Numbered from the stretch's first letter, positions 35,727 through 45,894 are shown. The stretch: DNA of 64,000 bases from Lunularia cruciata (GCA_948567375.1 OX419759.1:20986744-21050743), one strand, 5' to 3'. Program-made: numbers and translations. Notes: generated from the sequence alone by a model not told the origin.

Positions 35727-36391
35727 TGTCGTGCGTATATACATCGCTACACAACATACATCGTTGTCAACATCATACATTATAGAAGCACAACTCACAT
35801 ATAAGTCATACATAGACTCTAAAGTGCCACAATAATCAGATTGCTTAGCACTTTCAACTCAACTCAACTCACATCAGTACTTGATCTGTCACTCTATAAA
35901 CTGCCAACAACTGGGCACTGATTACAATCAAGCCACACCCACTCAAGCATAGAGAATCCAGGTGACGCTCGCCGGCCTCTGTCCACCATAGCCAGGAACT
36001 CGAAGGCTCAATATCAGAGAAGTGAGCTCTCTGGAGCTCACTTCGAAACTATACCCCCCTGGACTCGAGCTAGCACTGGAACCCTAACGGTCCCGCTGAT
36101 GGCACACTCGACGGTGCGAACGGTGCAAAGTGACGGTGGGCCCCACCGTGAAGTCAGTACCCTGAACACCAAATCAGACTGTCGGAAAGTAGTCCCTGAG
36201 AAACTACTAGAATAACTCTAACTACTATCATTGGAACTCCAGTGTCCGAGCAACTAGATGCGGAACTACAAATGGTGTGACAGCTGTCGTGCGTATATAC
36301 ATCGCTACACAACATACATCGCTGTCAACATCATACACTATAGAAGCACAACTCACATATAAGTCATACATAGACTCTAAAGTGCCACAAT
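35727..36391 (-). repeat. Left terminal structure of the methyltransferase element: LTR flanked by 107-bp direct repeats
   Basis: A 107-base sequence, tgtcgtgcgtatatacatcg to aagtgccacaat, occurs at 35727-35833 and 36285-36391 with only two or three differences. Between them is a segment of about 450 bases (35834-36282) that matches 45444-45894 at the far end of the element. Directly right of the second 107-mer, reading on the minus strand, is the purine run AGGGGGGCGAT followed by TGTGGCAC. That is what a polypurine tract and LTR start look like. So the true 3' LTR may be the 107-mer plus the 450-base segment, with a second 107-mer duplicated outside. Confidence 0.6.
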
Positions 36392-36558
36392 CGCCCCCCT
36401 AGCTGGCGGTTAGGTCCCTCTAACTCCAGATAGCCATCTACTCTAAGTATATGGTATACCCTCTAATGGGCAAAGATCAGGAGGCCGGGTGCTATGGAGC
36501 CCCATCGTTAGTCGCCTGTCTGCAATCTATACCATATAAAGAATGAACTAGCTACAGG

Positions 36559-38136
36559 TCAAGTACATCTAGGACATAACCACTGTCCCTGAGGAACCAC
36601 CGTGAGGAGAGGAGTCATACATGCCATATGCCATCCTCTCGAACAGCTATCACACACTAACATAGTAGAAGCTCCACCAGAAGAGCCACATAACATACAT
36701 CTCAAGCCTGCACGTACAAGTGCCAAGCTTGGGTCCATAGTACCATCAATGTTTGGGAGGTGGCATGGCACACAATTGCGTACATGATCCTTCCAAACAA
36801 CACCATCACGTCCTTCTAACACAAGGACTCCAGATGGCAAAATCTTGCGCACCCTCAAGATAGTGCGGCCTATAGAAACATCAAGTGTCGTCGGTGTTGT
36901 CTGCTGTAGATATACATAGTTGCCTGGATGAAATCAACGGATCGAGGGTCTATAACCTCCTCCTCGAATGGTAGTATAGCATAAAGTATCTCTATGCTGA
37001 GCAATCGCCAAGTTCTCAAAGGCCATCGGCATCATTCTCCGAAAGATCTCTACCCGTAGAGAACATGCACTCATCCACACATCGGGGTCATCCAAGTCCA
37101 AAACTACAGTAGCATCTTGACGAATGGCTGCAGGTAAATCTGGATCTCATCCATAGAGTAGAAAGTATGGAGAGAAGGATGCTAAGGAGGCTTGCCGGCT
37201 GAACCGATAGCCCATGGCCAACCAAGGTAACTGGAGATCCCAATCTCCCAAGTAGCCTCTCTGCAAACCATACTTTTGCAATCCTTTCTTCACCGTTTGA
37301 ACCACTCTCTCTGCTAAGCCATCTGCCTCAGGGTGATCTTGGGATGTAGTACGATGATCAATCAAAGCCTTGTCACACAAGACCTGAAACTCCCCCAAGA
37401 ACTCTGTACCCTGATCAGTCAAAACCTCAACTGGTGCACCAAAATGACTAAGAACTCGATCTAGGAACAAGTAAGTTGTCCCTTCACTAGACTTGTCAGG
37501 AAGTGCCACCAACTCAATCCACTTGGAGAAGTGCTCCACCATCACCAAAACGTACCGATGATGTCTCACAATCAGCGGTAAAGGTCCGGCAAAGTCCAAA
37601 CTCCAACGGTAACCCAATCCCATGATAGGTAATGGATGTAACTGTGGCGTAGGAGCATTGAATGATGCTCTAACTCGGTCATAAACCATACATCTGGCAA
37701 CAAACTGCTGTACCTCGGTCTGCATACCGCGCCACCAATAATGACTCTGGAGTAAGCTATATGTACGCTTTACTCCAAAATGTCCTAGCTCCTCATGAGC
37801 ATGACGGACCAACTGTGGTCTCTGTGATGGAAGTGGTACTACTCGCACTCTACCATCCTCCCATACACGCAAAAGGTGTCTACCCTCCAATCTGAACCGT
37901 CTGGCTCGCTGAAGAACACGGTCTCTCTCCTTGGCCCCAACTGTGCCACCCACAACACCAGTGTGAAGATAGTCCATCACTAAGACATCATCATGAATGT
38001 CTCGCTGAACTGTACCAATATCTTCACTCTCTGGATCTGTGACCTCAATAACTCCTCCTGTATGCGCTAAGAGAGATACCACCAAAGTCTCTGCAAATAT
38101 ACACAGAAAGGCCGATGCATGCCAACCTGGCACCAT
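36559..38136 (-). pseudogene. Integrase with C-terminal PHD finger
   Basis: One frame with stops at 37147 and 36934 (both TGA). The zinc-binding domain has HAHEELGHFGVKRTYSLLQ and RCMVYDRVR, the second Cys of the usual CxxC being Tyr. The core follows: WSLDFAGPLP (Asp), VLTDQGTEFLG (Asp), HPEADGLAERVVQTVKKGL (Glu). The C-terminal part has FHPGNYVYLQQ and GRTILRVRKILPSGVLVLEG, an SH3-like integrase tail, then RNCVPCHLPNIDG and finally a PHD finger. In most plant gypsy elements the tail is bare or a chromodomain, so the PHD is unusual. Integrase inserts the cDNA into chromosomes. The missing Cys and the stops make this copy inactive. Confidence 0.8.
36565..36699 (-). other. PHD finger (C4HC3) at the C-terminus of integrase
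   Basis: CMLCGSSGGASTMLVCDSC, then GWHMAC, then QWLCPRC gives C-x2-C-x11-C-x2-C-x4-H-x2-C-x15-C-x2-C, a canonical PHD zinc finger including the conserved Trp two residues before the last Cys pair. All eight metal ligands are kept. A stop follows one residue later. PHD fingers read histone H3 tail modification state, so it could replace the chromodomain in guiding integration (inference). Confidence 0.85.
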
Positions 38137-38157
38137 CTCCTCATCTGTCTCACCATG

Positions 38158-39605
38158 CTAACGTGCACCAGTCTGATCCTGCTGGCTGGGACATGGGTTT
38201 CTACTCAACCCATCTGCATCACGATTCACCACTCTAGGTCTGTGAACAACCGTGAAATCATACTCTTGTAAAATCAGAGCCCATCGTGCAAGCTTCCCTG
38301 AAAGCTTGTCAGACTCCATCAACCACTTCAGCGGCTGATGATCAATGATGAGAGTGAAGGGGTTACCAAATAGGTAACATCGGAAATGTGCTATTGCCCA
38401 AACTGCTGCCAAGCACTCTCCCTCATATGAACTATACTTTGCCTCCGCTGAATTGTTGGAGCGACTAGCATAAGCCACCACAAACTCCTTCTCCTCATCA
38501 TCATGCTGGGTGAGCACCGCTCCAAGCCCCAACATACTCCAATCAGTGTGAACTTGAAATGGTCATCCCCAGATCGGTCTCCTCAAAATAGGAGCAGATG
38601 TCAACCTCTCCTTGAGCTCTACAAAAGCTCTCTCCTGCTCATCTCCCCAACACCACTCCTGTGTAAGCTTGGTCAACTTTGTTAAGGCCTTGGCAATGGC
38701 ACTAAATCCTCTAACATAGCGGCGATAGAAGTTTGCCAACCCAAGGAATGCTCGCACTCTGCTCACATCCATAGGCCGAGGAATACGTGCAATAGCCTCC
38801 ACCTTGGTCTGCTGAACACCAAGTCCTCCGGGGTAGATAGTGTGACCCAAATACTCAACCTGCTCGTGGAAGAACCTACACTTCCCAGGATGTAGTTTGA
38901 GTCCATGAGATCTCAACCTCTCAAACACCTCCAACAAGTGTCTCTCATGCTCCTCCACAGTAGTGCTATAGACCAAAATGTCATCAATATAACACCGAGC
39001 AAAATCCAATCCAGCTAGGATCCTATCCATGACCCTCTGGAACTCAGCAGGAGCGTTCTTCAACCCAAATAGTAAGAACCTCCACTGATATAACACATCC
39101 TTGCCATGAGGATCAATAGCCCAAAATGTTGTCTTGGACTTATCTTCCTCCCTGATCGGCAACTGATGATATCCTGCTTGAAGATCCAAAGTACTGAAGA
39201 CCTTTGCATGCCCAATCGCATCAAAAATCTCCTCCGGTGTAGGCATGGCATACCGATCAGCCCTGGTCTGTCAGTTGATAGGACGGTAATCTCCATACAT
39301 CCGCCTATTTGTATAGTTGCCATGCATATCTTTCTTGGCTGGCATCACTGTCGCTGATGCATACTCTCCATGTGAAATCTCCACCAAACCAGCCTCAAAA
39401 AGGTCACTACTCCGGCTCTGAATCAATGTCTTCTCCATATCACTATATCGATAAGGACGTCAGAAAATAGGTGTGTCGCTAGTCAGCTCAATCCGTATAC
39501 CAGGTCCCTTCAGAGCACCCAAATCCTTCATACTAAAGGCAAAACAACTTGTGTGACTCCTCAAGAACCTCCAAACCCTCCGTCTTTCCTCTCCAGTAAG
39601 CTTGG
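38158..39605 (-). pseudogene. Reverse transcriptase and RNase H of the methyltransferase element
   Basis: Begins GPKLTGEERRRVWRFLRSH directly after the methyltransferase reading and shows MPAKKDMHGNY, YRPIN, FSTLDLQAGYHQL, RFLLFGLKNAPAEFQRVMD, the catalytic YIDD at 38980-38991, and LGHTIYPGGLGV. RNase H follows: HTDWSMLGLGAVLTQ, EAKYSSYEGECLAAVWAI, IIDHQPLKWLM and RDADGLSR. Stops at 39460, 39271 and 38563 (all TGA) and at 38158 (TAG) interrupt one otherwise continuous frame. Length and motif spacing are those of ordinary Ty3/gypsy RT-RH. Confidence 0.88.
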
Positions 39606-39615
39606 GTCCAAGATC

Positions 39616-40294
39616 TGTGAGCCGGCATGTCTCTCACTCAGGATGAACCTCTGATGGCTATTATGGTAGCGCACCATGGACTAAGAAGGCAAGGAACCCC
39701 AACTCCATCATACTCCTCCAAGGCTAACACTCCAAGACTCAAGACATTGCTCACTAGAGAACTCAATGAGAGAGAGATAGTTGCAAATGAAAGGATGATG
39801 AGTACCTCCTCACCCCTTGTTTATATACTTGTGAAATAGTTACGTACCAAAGTTACTAATTACCGTAGTAACTCAAGTTACTAGACTAAAAGTCAAGTAA
39901 AGTCAAAAAGTAGAAAGGAATATCCATTCACATGGGCATATTCCCCTTATCTTGACCCAACCACTAAAGCAAGGATTCCTTCACATGGGCTATCCTTGGA
40001 CTAAAGAAGAATCCGAAACAAAAAGGCTTGCGGGCCCAAGAGTTCTCAACTCTTTCCCCAAAGCCAAACACCTAGGAATAATACCAAGTCAACACACTAA
40101 AATCCAAAATAGTGGTGCTCATCTTTTCTACTTCCTCTAAAGTAAGGTCCCATCTATCTTAGCTATGACTAACTTTAGCTAACCATGACTAATATAGAAC
40201 CATCCTTTATCTCTATATAAATAATATCTCTTAAGTACTTGTAATACCAAGCTAAATATCACAATACCACACACATGCACAAATGGGTGTTACA
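39616..40294 (+). mobile_element. Solo LTR, family B, copy 2, inserted between methyltransferase and RT coding
   Basis: TGTGAGCCGGC to GGTGTTACA, 679 bases, closely matching 33572-34235. Flanks GATC(T) at 39612-39616 and GACC(T) at 40295-40299 are a target duplication with one change. Removing the LTR and one flank copy brings the methyltransferase frame and the RT frame into register. That confirms both the insertion boundaries and the original continuity of the polyprotein. The TATA-like tatataaata near 40215 gives plus orientation, opposite to the host element. Confidence 0.88.
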
Positions 40295-41205
40295 GACCTA
40301 ACACCTGACGCCTGGATGCCTCTGACACTGCTGGAACAGCGGTAATACCGGTGCGAAAACCCATCGCCCGCTCTCTCTCATCAGCATTGGGCTCCAACAA
40401 CTGCTGTAACTGTGAGTCCCAAACAAGTCCAAGTCCTCCCTCTCAAAAAGCATGAGAGCCTAGGAAACTCATGAGTGTGGGAAATGCAGCTCTAGGCTGT
40501 CCAACTAGGTTCACCACTGCCATAGGTGACCTATCAGCCACTACCACTGTCTGAGACTGACGCCCAGCATCCAAGATATCATCAACAAGAATGTGGTCTA
40601 GTCGCTGAATCCCATCATAACTACGTTGTAGAACCTCTCTGGGTAAAAGGTTCGTCCACCAAAGGCGAAGACGATGAGCCCGTGATCCCACTCTGGCTGC
40701 ATCTAACAATACAACAGGTCCCATCCAAGAATGGACCTAATGTGTACTCGCCACCACTCTAGTGCAAGAATCACCCAACAAAGGAACGTTCTCCAAAAGG
40801 TAAGCTGGAGAAACGGACTGATGAACCTGGAGATGTCGTAATATCCATAACATCTCCCAAAACACACCAGAACGAGGATCCTGAAGACCCAAACCGTGGC
40901 CCGCACGTGTATGTCCCTGACATGGCCATCCAAAAATCACCAAGTGAACAGGCCCATGTCTCTCTAGGTCATGCGCCCCCAGTAAGGAAATGTCTCCTGG
41001 TAAGGCCTTCTGGTAACCTCTGACTGCTGACATCGGTAATAATTCCGGATACCAATAGGCCAAGTGTGCCATGATGTAGAAAGACTCGCCTAGCAGTCTC
41101 ATCTCTCTCTACATACAAGTACCTCTGTACTCAGATACCCGCCTGTAACACCGCAGCTAGTCCGGTGCTGATCCCACCAAACAACTCCAATAGGCATATC
41201 CCCTC
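40295..41205 (-). pseudogene. C5-cytosine DNA methyltransferase domain within the retrotransposon pol
   Basis: Motifs appear in canonical order. Motif I is ICLLELFGGISTGLAAVLQ (41199-41143 region). Motif II-like is YVERDETARRV. Motif IV is IFGWPCQGHTRAG with the catalytic PCQ at 40917-40925, followed by GLQDPRSGVFWEM. Motif VI is AYLLENVP with ENV at 40785-40793. Motif VIII-like is VGSRAHRLRLWWTN. Motifs IX/X are ADERERAMGF and ASRRQVLG, at the solo-LTR junction. The order I to X shows it is not a rearranged DRM-type enzyme; the tail resembles DNMT3/prokaryotic-like enzymes. The domain is about 300 residues. It is broken by a TGA at 41131, TAGs at 41299 (just before) and 40737, a TGA at 40443, and one frameshift near 41050-41100. 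Catalytic residues are intact, so the ancestor was probably active. Confidence 0.88.
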
Positions 41206-41301
41206 TACTGGGTACTGCCAAGCAATGAGTGTGGTATCCAGAGGTGTCAAAGCAATCGCCTCTGGAGGCTCATCCTCACACTCATGCCCTGATGGTACCT
41301 A

Positions 41302-42249
41302 GGCTCCACTCCAAGCCTGCTGCACCAACTGATCTGCATGCTGCTGCAATGCCTCCTCTGAACTCCACAATGGAACATCCAAGGTGGATGGAACAATCCC
41401 ACTCGTACTCCAAAGTCGAGTGATCTCCTCTGGTACTGGAGTATCCTCTGCATGGGCGTTCCCCTCCAACAAGTCACCAGGCCAAGTAACTACACTGCTG
41501 AAAGCCAAAACTGATGCTACCATGGTCTCGGACTGTAGTGAGCCAAGACTGCCACTACTGAAACGTATTGGTAGGCAACATACCCGTCCCTCACCAGACT
41601 TCCAACCAGGTCTATAAGAGTTTGTCTCCTCCCAATAGTCAATGCTGAAACCCATGGGGTATAACACCGCTCCTCCAACTAGCACATCATATGACTCAAC
41701 TATCGTCGCAATAGCCTGAGCTCTCACCACTGAGCTATCAATCGAATGACCAGGCTGAACCTGGACAACAAGCTCTCCACGTGTGATGTACTGTGTCGAA
41801 CCACCACCAAGAGATGTCTGGATCTGAAATGGACACCTCTCCACATCGGTCTTCCGTAACTCCAGACCAACAACTGCAGCCTTCCCCAACATAAGGGGTT
41901 GCGCACCAGAGTCTAACAAGACTCTCTATGGTGTATAGACATTCCCTGAAGGTCCCACCAAACGAAAGATCCCCCTATGGTTATCCAATAGGACAACACC
42001 AGGTGTAAACCGCGCTCTCTCAAAGGCCGGTCTAGCTGGCAACTCCTCCAGTCTAGCCGCTGCTGCCTGCCACAACCCACTGGTCGCTGAACGGATCCCA
42101 TGCTCCTCAACCAAGTCAGATCCACTACCAACCACCTCTGCTCTAGTAGTAGGAACTGCACCATCCCTACTCTCACACAACGTGGCAGCCAACCGGAACA
42201 TTGGGGCTGGGTCAACTCCCAATGTAAACATGTCACTGGCTGAAAACAA
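41302..42249 (-). pseudogene. Protease region of the methyltransferase element pol
   Basis: The frame opens at 42249 with MFSASDMFTLGVDPAPMFRL, overlapping the end of gag by 17 bases. The retropepsin active site RVLLDSGAQPLMLGK has DSG at 41905-41913, and SYDVLVGGAVLYPMGF is the expected downstream pattern. About 130 residues of linker (SSVVTWPGDLLEGNAHAEDT and onwards) lead to the methyltransferase. TAG stops are at 41926 and 41299. The protease cleaves the polyprotein in the particle, and would have to release the methyltransferase if that acts separately (inference). Confidence 0.8.
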
Positions 42250-44192
42250 AGGACCGCATAATCAGCTGAGCCGCCCCCAACATCATGCTAGACTCAGTCT
42301 GTGTAGTAGCAGGTGGCTGACTAGCATGTACTCCATCATGTACTCCATCACCACCTACCACACCTGCACTGGGACGTCTAGGAACCATGGATGTCGTCTG
42401 TAATGCCTCAGATAGCATGAAAGACTGGGGAAGTCTGACCTGTCTCCCAACCTCTCCTCTCTGTGGGTCCAACTCCACTGATGCTCCTTTAGGCTCTGGA
42501 GCACGTACTGTACTCCTAGTCACTGCTGCAGATGCATCCACCTATGCTGCTCCGCACATGAAGTCCAAAGCATCTCTATCACCCGCATATGAGGTGGAAG
42601 CCTCAGCACCCGAATCTGATCTCCTCTAAGCAATAGCCATACTAGCCAATCTTTGCTCCAACTGCTCAATCCGAGTAGCCATAGTTGTGTCAGAAGTAAG
42701 GGCAGGTACTGCACCTCTACTAGGTGTAGATCCTTTACCACCACCTCTACCACCTCGTCCTCCATGAACTGGAGCTCCTCTACTACCTGCCATAGCAGCC
42801 CTACCACTCCGTAACTCCGGGTGTAGGTCAAAACACCGGTCACTAGTGTGACCAAATTTGTGGCAATGCTCACACTGCCTCTGTGCTGGCTCTGATGCAC
42901 CAGAGGTATCAGGTCCGCTGCCCTGAGTACACTCTCTCCTATGGTGAGGTCCACCACAAGTCTAACAAGCAACACCACCACTCACTGGTTGTTGCTAACC
43001 CAAAAATGAGGGTAAGGGTCTAACTCCACTAGGCCCTCCACTCGCTCCATAGGATCTGGGCTGTCCACCCTGTCCTTGAAAACCAACTGGGCGTGGTGCA
43101 CTCTACTGCACTCTAGAAGAAGTCACAACCGTGGATGAGGTCTCCTTACCAAATCCAGCTGTCACCACTCTCTCCTCCACCATGTTGAGCTCAATACGCT
43201 CAGCCAAACCAAAGACTACTGCCAAAGTGGGCGAAGTAGCCTGCAACAACGTAGCATCACGAACTCTACGTCGCAACTCCCTGTCCAGTATCCCATACCA
43301 AAACTGGACTGCTTGGGCCTCAGTAACTCCCTGAGTGAAACTGATCAGCCGCCTCATGCGAGTGTATGCCTTGCGTAGGCTCTCTCCAGGCTTCCGCTGG
43401 AACTCCTGCAAGCTCCTCAGCTTGTCAGTCCGCACTCCCTGGTAGTTCTGCCTCAAACATAGGAAGAACTCCACCATAGGGTTAAACCCCGGTACCACAC
43501 CACCTCCTGCAGCGGTACCTCCACTCATAGTAGCACTATCTCCAACTAGTGCACCTCCACTAGCTCCACCAACACTACTCGAGCTAGAACTCGTGGGTAC
43601 AGCCGATCTACTCCTAGCCACCGAGCTTGAAGTAATGGAGACATAGTGTGGAGACCAATACTGTCTCTATAACTCAATCTCCTCTAAATGAGCGCTCCTG
43701 AACTCATGGTAGTCATCCATCGGCGGACCCTCCAGATGCTGGAACAACCCCTTCCATGCCATGAAGGGTGTGAACAAAGTCGGGTTCCGCATCTGCTGTA
43801 GATCACACCAACTATCGAACTCTTGGATGAAGTCATCCAACTCCCACTATACCAGAGTAACGCCTAGGGCCTTTGGAGGCCCCATAAATCTTGTCCATGT
43901 CCCACAACAACGGTGCGGACACACCCAGTGCACTCTCAATTGAATCAACTCTTGTGTCGAACTCCAACTCAAAGTCAATCTCCTCCCTCACTGGGACCTG
44001 AGATATAGGCTGATACCGAGCACCCCTCCGAGTAAACCCACTGCGTACTACAGGGCTAACTCCTCTGGAATCTCCAAAGAACTCCGTTGTGACCACATAA
44101 CTGCAACAGCAAACCCAAACCACCAACTGCAACCGCAAGTCGCAACCACAAGTGCCCCACCAAGTGCCAACACCACCACGTGCCAACACCAA
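42233..44192 (-). pseudogene. gag of the methyltransferase element, with CCHC zinc knuckle
   Basis: An N-terminal piece at 43833-44192 (RYQPISQVPVREEIDFELEF), then after a frame change MVEFFLCLRQNYQGVRTDKL and FQRKPGESLRKAYTRMRRLI, typical retrotransposon gag text in 43103-43621. Further on is the intact zinc knuckle CEHCHKFGHTSDRC at 42833-42874. The frame then runs through TAGs near 42624 and 42542 to a TGA at 42233. Gag forms the particle and binds RNA. The gag and pol frames differ by one register and overlap by 17 bases (42233-42249). Confidence 0.75.
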
Positions 44193-45443
44193 CTAGACAC
44201 CACCCACTAATGTAACTCTAATCGAGATAACTACACTAGGGGAAAGGTAACCTGTAACCTGCCATCATAACACGCACTCTCATGGTCTACAAGTCATCAC
44301 TTCCTGCCTCACCGGAGAGAAACAAAGATAATCTGACTGGTCATCACTCCAGCCTCACCACCGAGAGCACACTAGAGCACCAACGCTCAAAAGTCAGGGC
44401 ACCTCACACAAACATGGTGCACAAACAGGAAGCAGAGAATGGAGGGGATCCAATCACAAGAAATCTAAACAAAAACCCTCCATCTCATAACACAACACGG
44501 GATTGACTCTGCCACCATTTGGCATTTGACATAAGAGCAGTTCGTATCTAAATCCTAAGCTACCAGGATCACCAAGAATGGGATCAAACTGCCTCTCCTA
44601 GCCAAAGCTACATGTGTATAGATAACAGTGGCGCAGTCACTAGGACAACAAGTGAGGGCGGACCAGTTGGCTAGGGCACCAGTCTAGGAACAAGAGATCT
44701 AGGGGTCAAACCCTGTTGCGCACAATCTAGCAAGAAAGGCAGATTTTGCCAACCAATGACCAAGATCTACTCTAAACTAGCTAGTCTCACGCCAGCAAGC
44801 TGGCTTGCTGGCCCTTCTAGGCCTTCGTAACCTCTCATAGCCCACAGCCCTATGCCTCGTAGCCTCTAAACGCCCAAATGAGGCCTTTCTTGTTGCCACT
44901 TCGAACCTCCTCCAAAATTGGCAAAACTTCTCCAAATCTGCGAAACTCCTCCAAACTAGCATAACTTCTCCAAATCTGGCCAAACAGCGAAATTCCTCCA
45001 ATTCTGGCCCAAAATCTGACGTAAATCTAACATAAAATCTAACATAAACCCTAAAGATGGATGTCCGCCAAATCCTCCGCTAACTTTCCACTCGAGCCAA
45101 ATTGACAAAACGGGTTTTTCCAAATCACAATTCATGAGAAGAGCTTCCCAACTCCACCTTCAATTTCACTTTCTGAGCCCAACTCGCAGCAAATTAGTCA
45201 TGCCTTCACCTCCTAAGCTCAAAATCACAACACTGCTCAAAAATTGCTCCTTCTTTGCTCGAAATTTGACCAGCACTTCCGCACACCGTTCGCCTAACTG
45301 CCAAATTTGAATCACTTGAACGAACTTCTGCACACTAGGGAAACACAGAACTTGAATCGAGCTACCACGATCCACCGAGCTTGCAGATACCACCAACACT
45401 CAACGTTCTTGCACCCGATCTCCCCCTAACTTCACTTCTTTGA
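44193..45443 (-). other. 5' leader of the methyltransferase element
   Basis: No coding. Near 44504-44516 the minus strand reads TGGTGGCAGAGTC, which resembles an initiator-Met primer site (TGGTATCAGAGC) with two changes. The 5' end of the internal region might therefore be here rather than at 45443. A tRNA-like sequence lies at 44628-44723. The stretch 44870-45010 repeats ttctccaaat/ctcctccaaa words. Sequence adjoining 45443 shows no recognisable primer site. Confidence 0.45.
44628..44723 (+). repeat. tRNA-derived (SINE-head-like) sequence
   Basis: TGGCGCAGTCAC, then a second A-box-like ACCAGTTGGCTAGGGCA, then GGGGTCAAACCC, which is close to the B box GGTTCRANNCC, give a pol III promoter layout in about 95 bases. 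The spacing and the G-rich text gaacaagagatctaggggtc look like a tRNA-derived SINE head. No full cloverleaf or tail was found. Confidence 0.4.
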
Positions 45444-45894
45444 TGTAATCAGATTGCTTAACACTTTCAACTCAACTCAACTCAGATCAGTACTTGATCT
45501 GTCACTCTATAAACTGCAAACAACTGGGCATTGATTACAGTCAAGCCACACCCACTCAAGCATAGAGAATCCAGGTGACGCTTGCCGGCCTCTGTCCACC
45601 ATAGCTAGGAACTCGAAGGCTCAACATCAGAAAAGTGAGCTCTCTGGAATTCACTTCGAAACTATATCCCCTGGACTCGAGTTAGCACTGAAACCCTAAC
45701 GGTCCCGTTGACGACACACTCGACGGTGCGAACGGTGCAAAGTGACGGTGGGCCCCACCGTGAAGTCAGTACATCGAACACCAAATCAAACATTCAGAAA
45801 ATAATCCTTAAAAAACTACTGAAATAACTCTAACTACTATCACTGGAACTCTAATGTCCGAGCAACTAGATGCGAAACTACAAATGGCGTGACA
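45444..45894 (-). repeat. Right terminal repeat (5' LTR or part of it) of the methyltransferase element
   Basis: TGTAATCAGATTGC to GGCGTGACA, about 90 percent like 35834-36282 by eye, with TGT...ACA ends. The 107-base unit that flanks the left copy is absent here; the sequence passes straight into the LEA copy 4 flank (agaactagaatgc). The right end therefore looks truncated. Confidence 0.7.

Larger units (their letters stand above)
35834..45894 (-). mobile_element. Ty3/gypsy retrotransposon carrying a DNA methyltransferase and a PHD finger
   Basis: A minus-strand element bounded by related terminal segments of about 450 bases (35834-36282 and 45444-45894, both ending GTGACA on the plus strand). 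In coding order it has gag with CCHC knuckle, protease, C5-cytosine methyltransferase, RT, RNase H, integrase and PHD finger. Its GC content is visibly higher than that of its surroundings. Pol occupies one frame apart from one frameshift near 41050-41100 and a solo-LTR insertion at 39616-40294. It contains 11 in-frame stops, all TGA or TAG. No matching 5-base target duplication is seen (gccac and agaac), and the right copy lacks the 107-base unit present at left, so the ends are rearranged. It is inactive as it stands. Confidence 0.8.

Noticed and set aside
42520-42981. A 153-codon minus frame in the gag region of the methyltransferase element
   Set aside because: It is out of frame with the zinc knuckle CEHCHKFGHTSDRC, which reads in the neighbouring frame continuous with gag.
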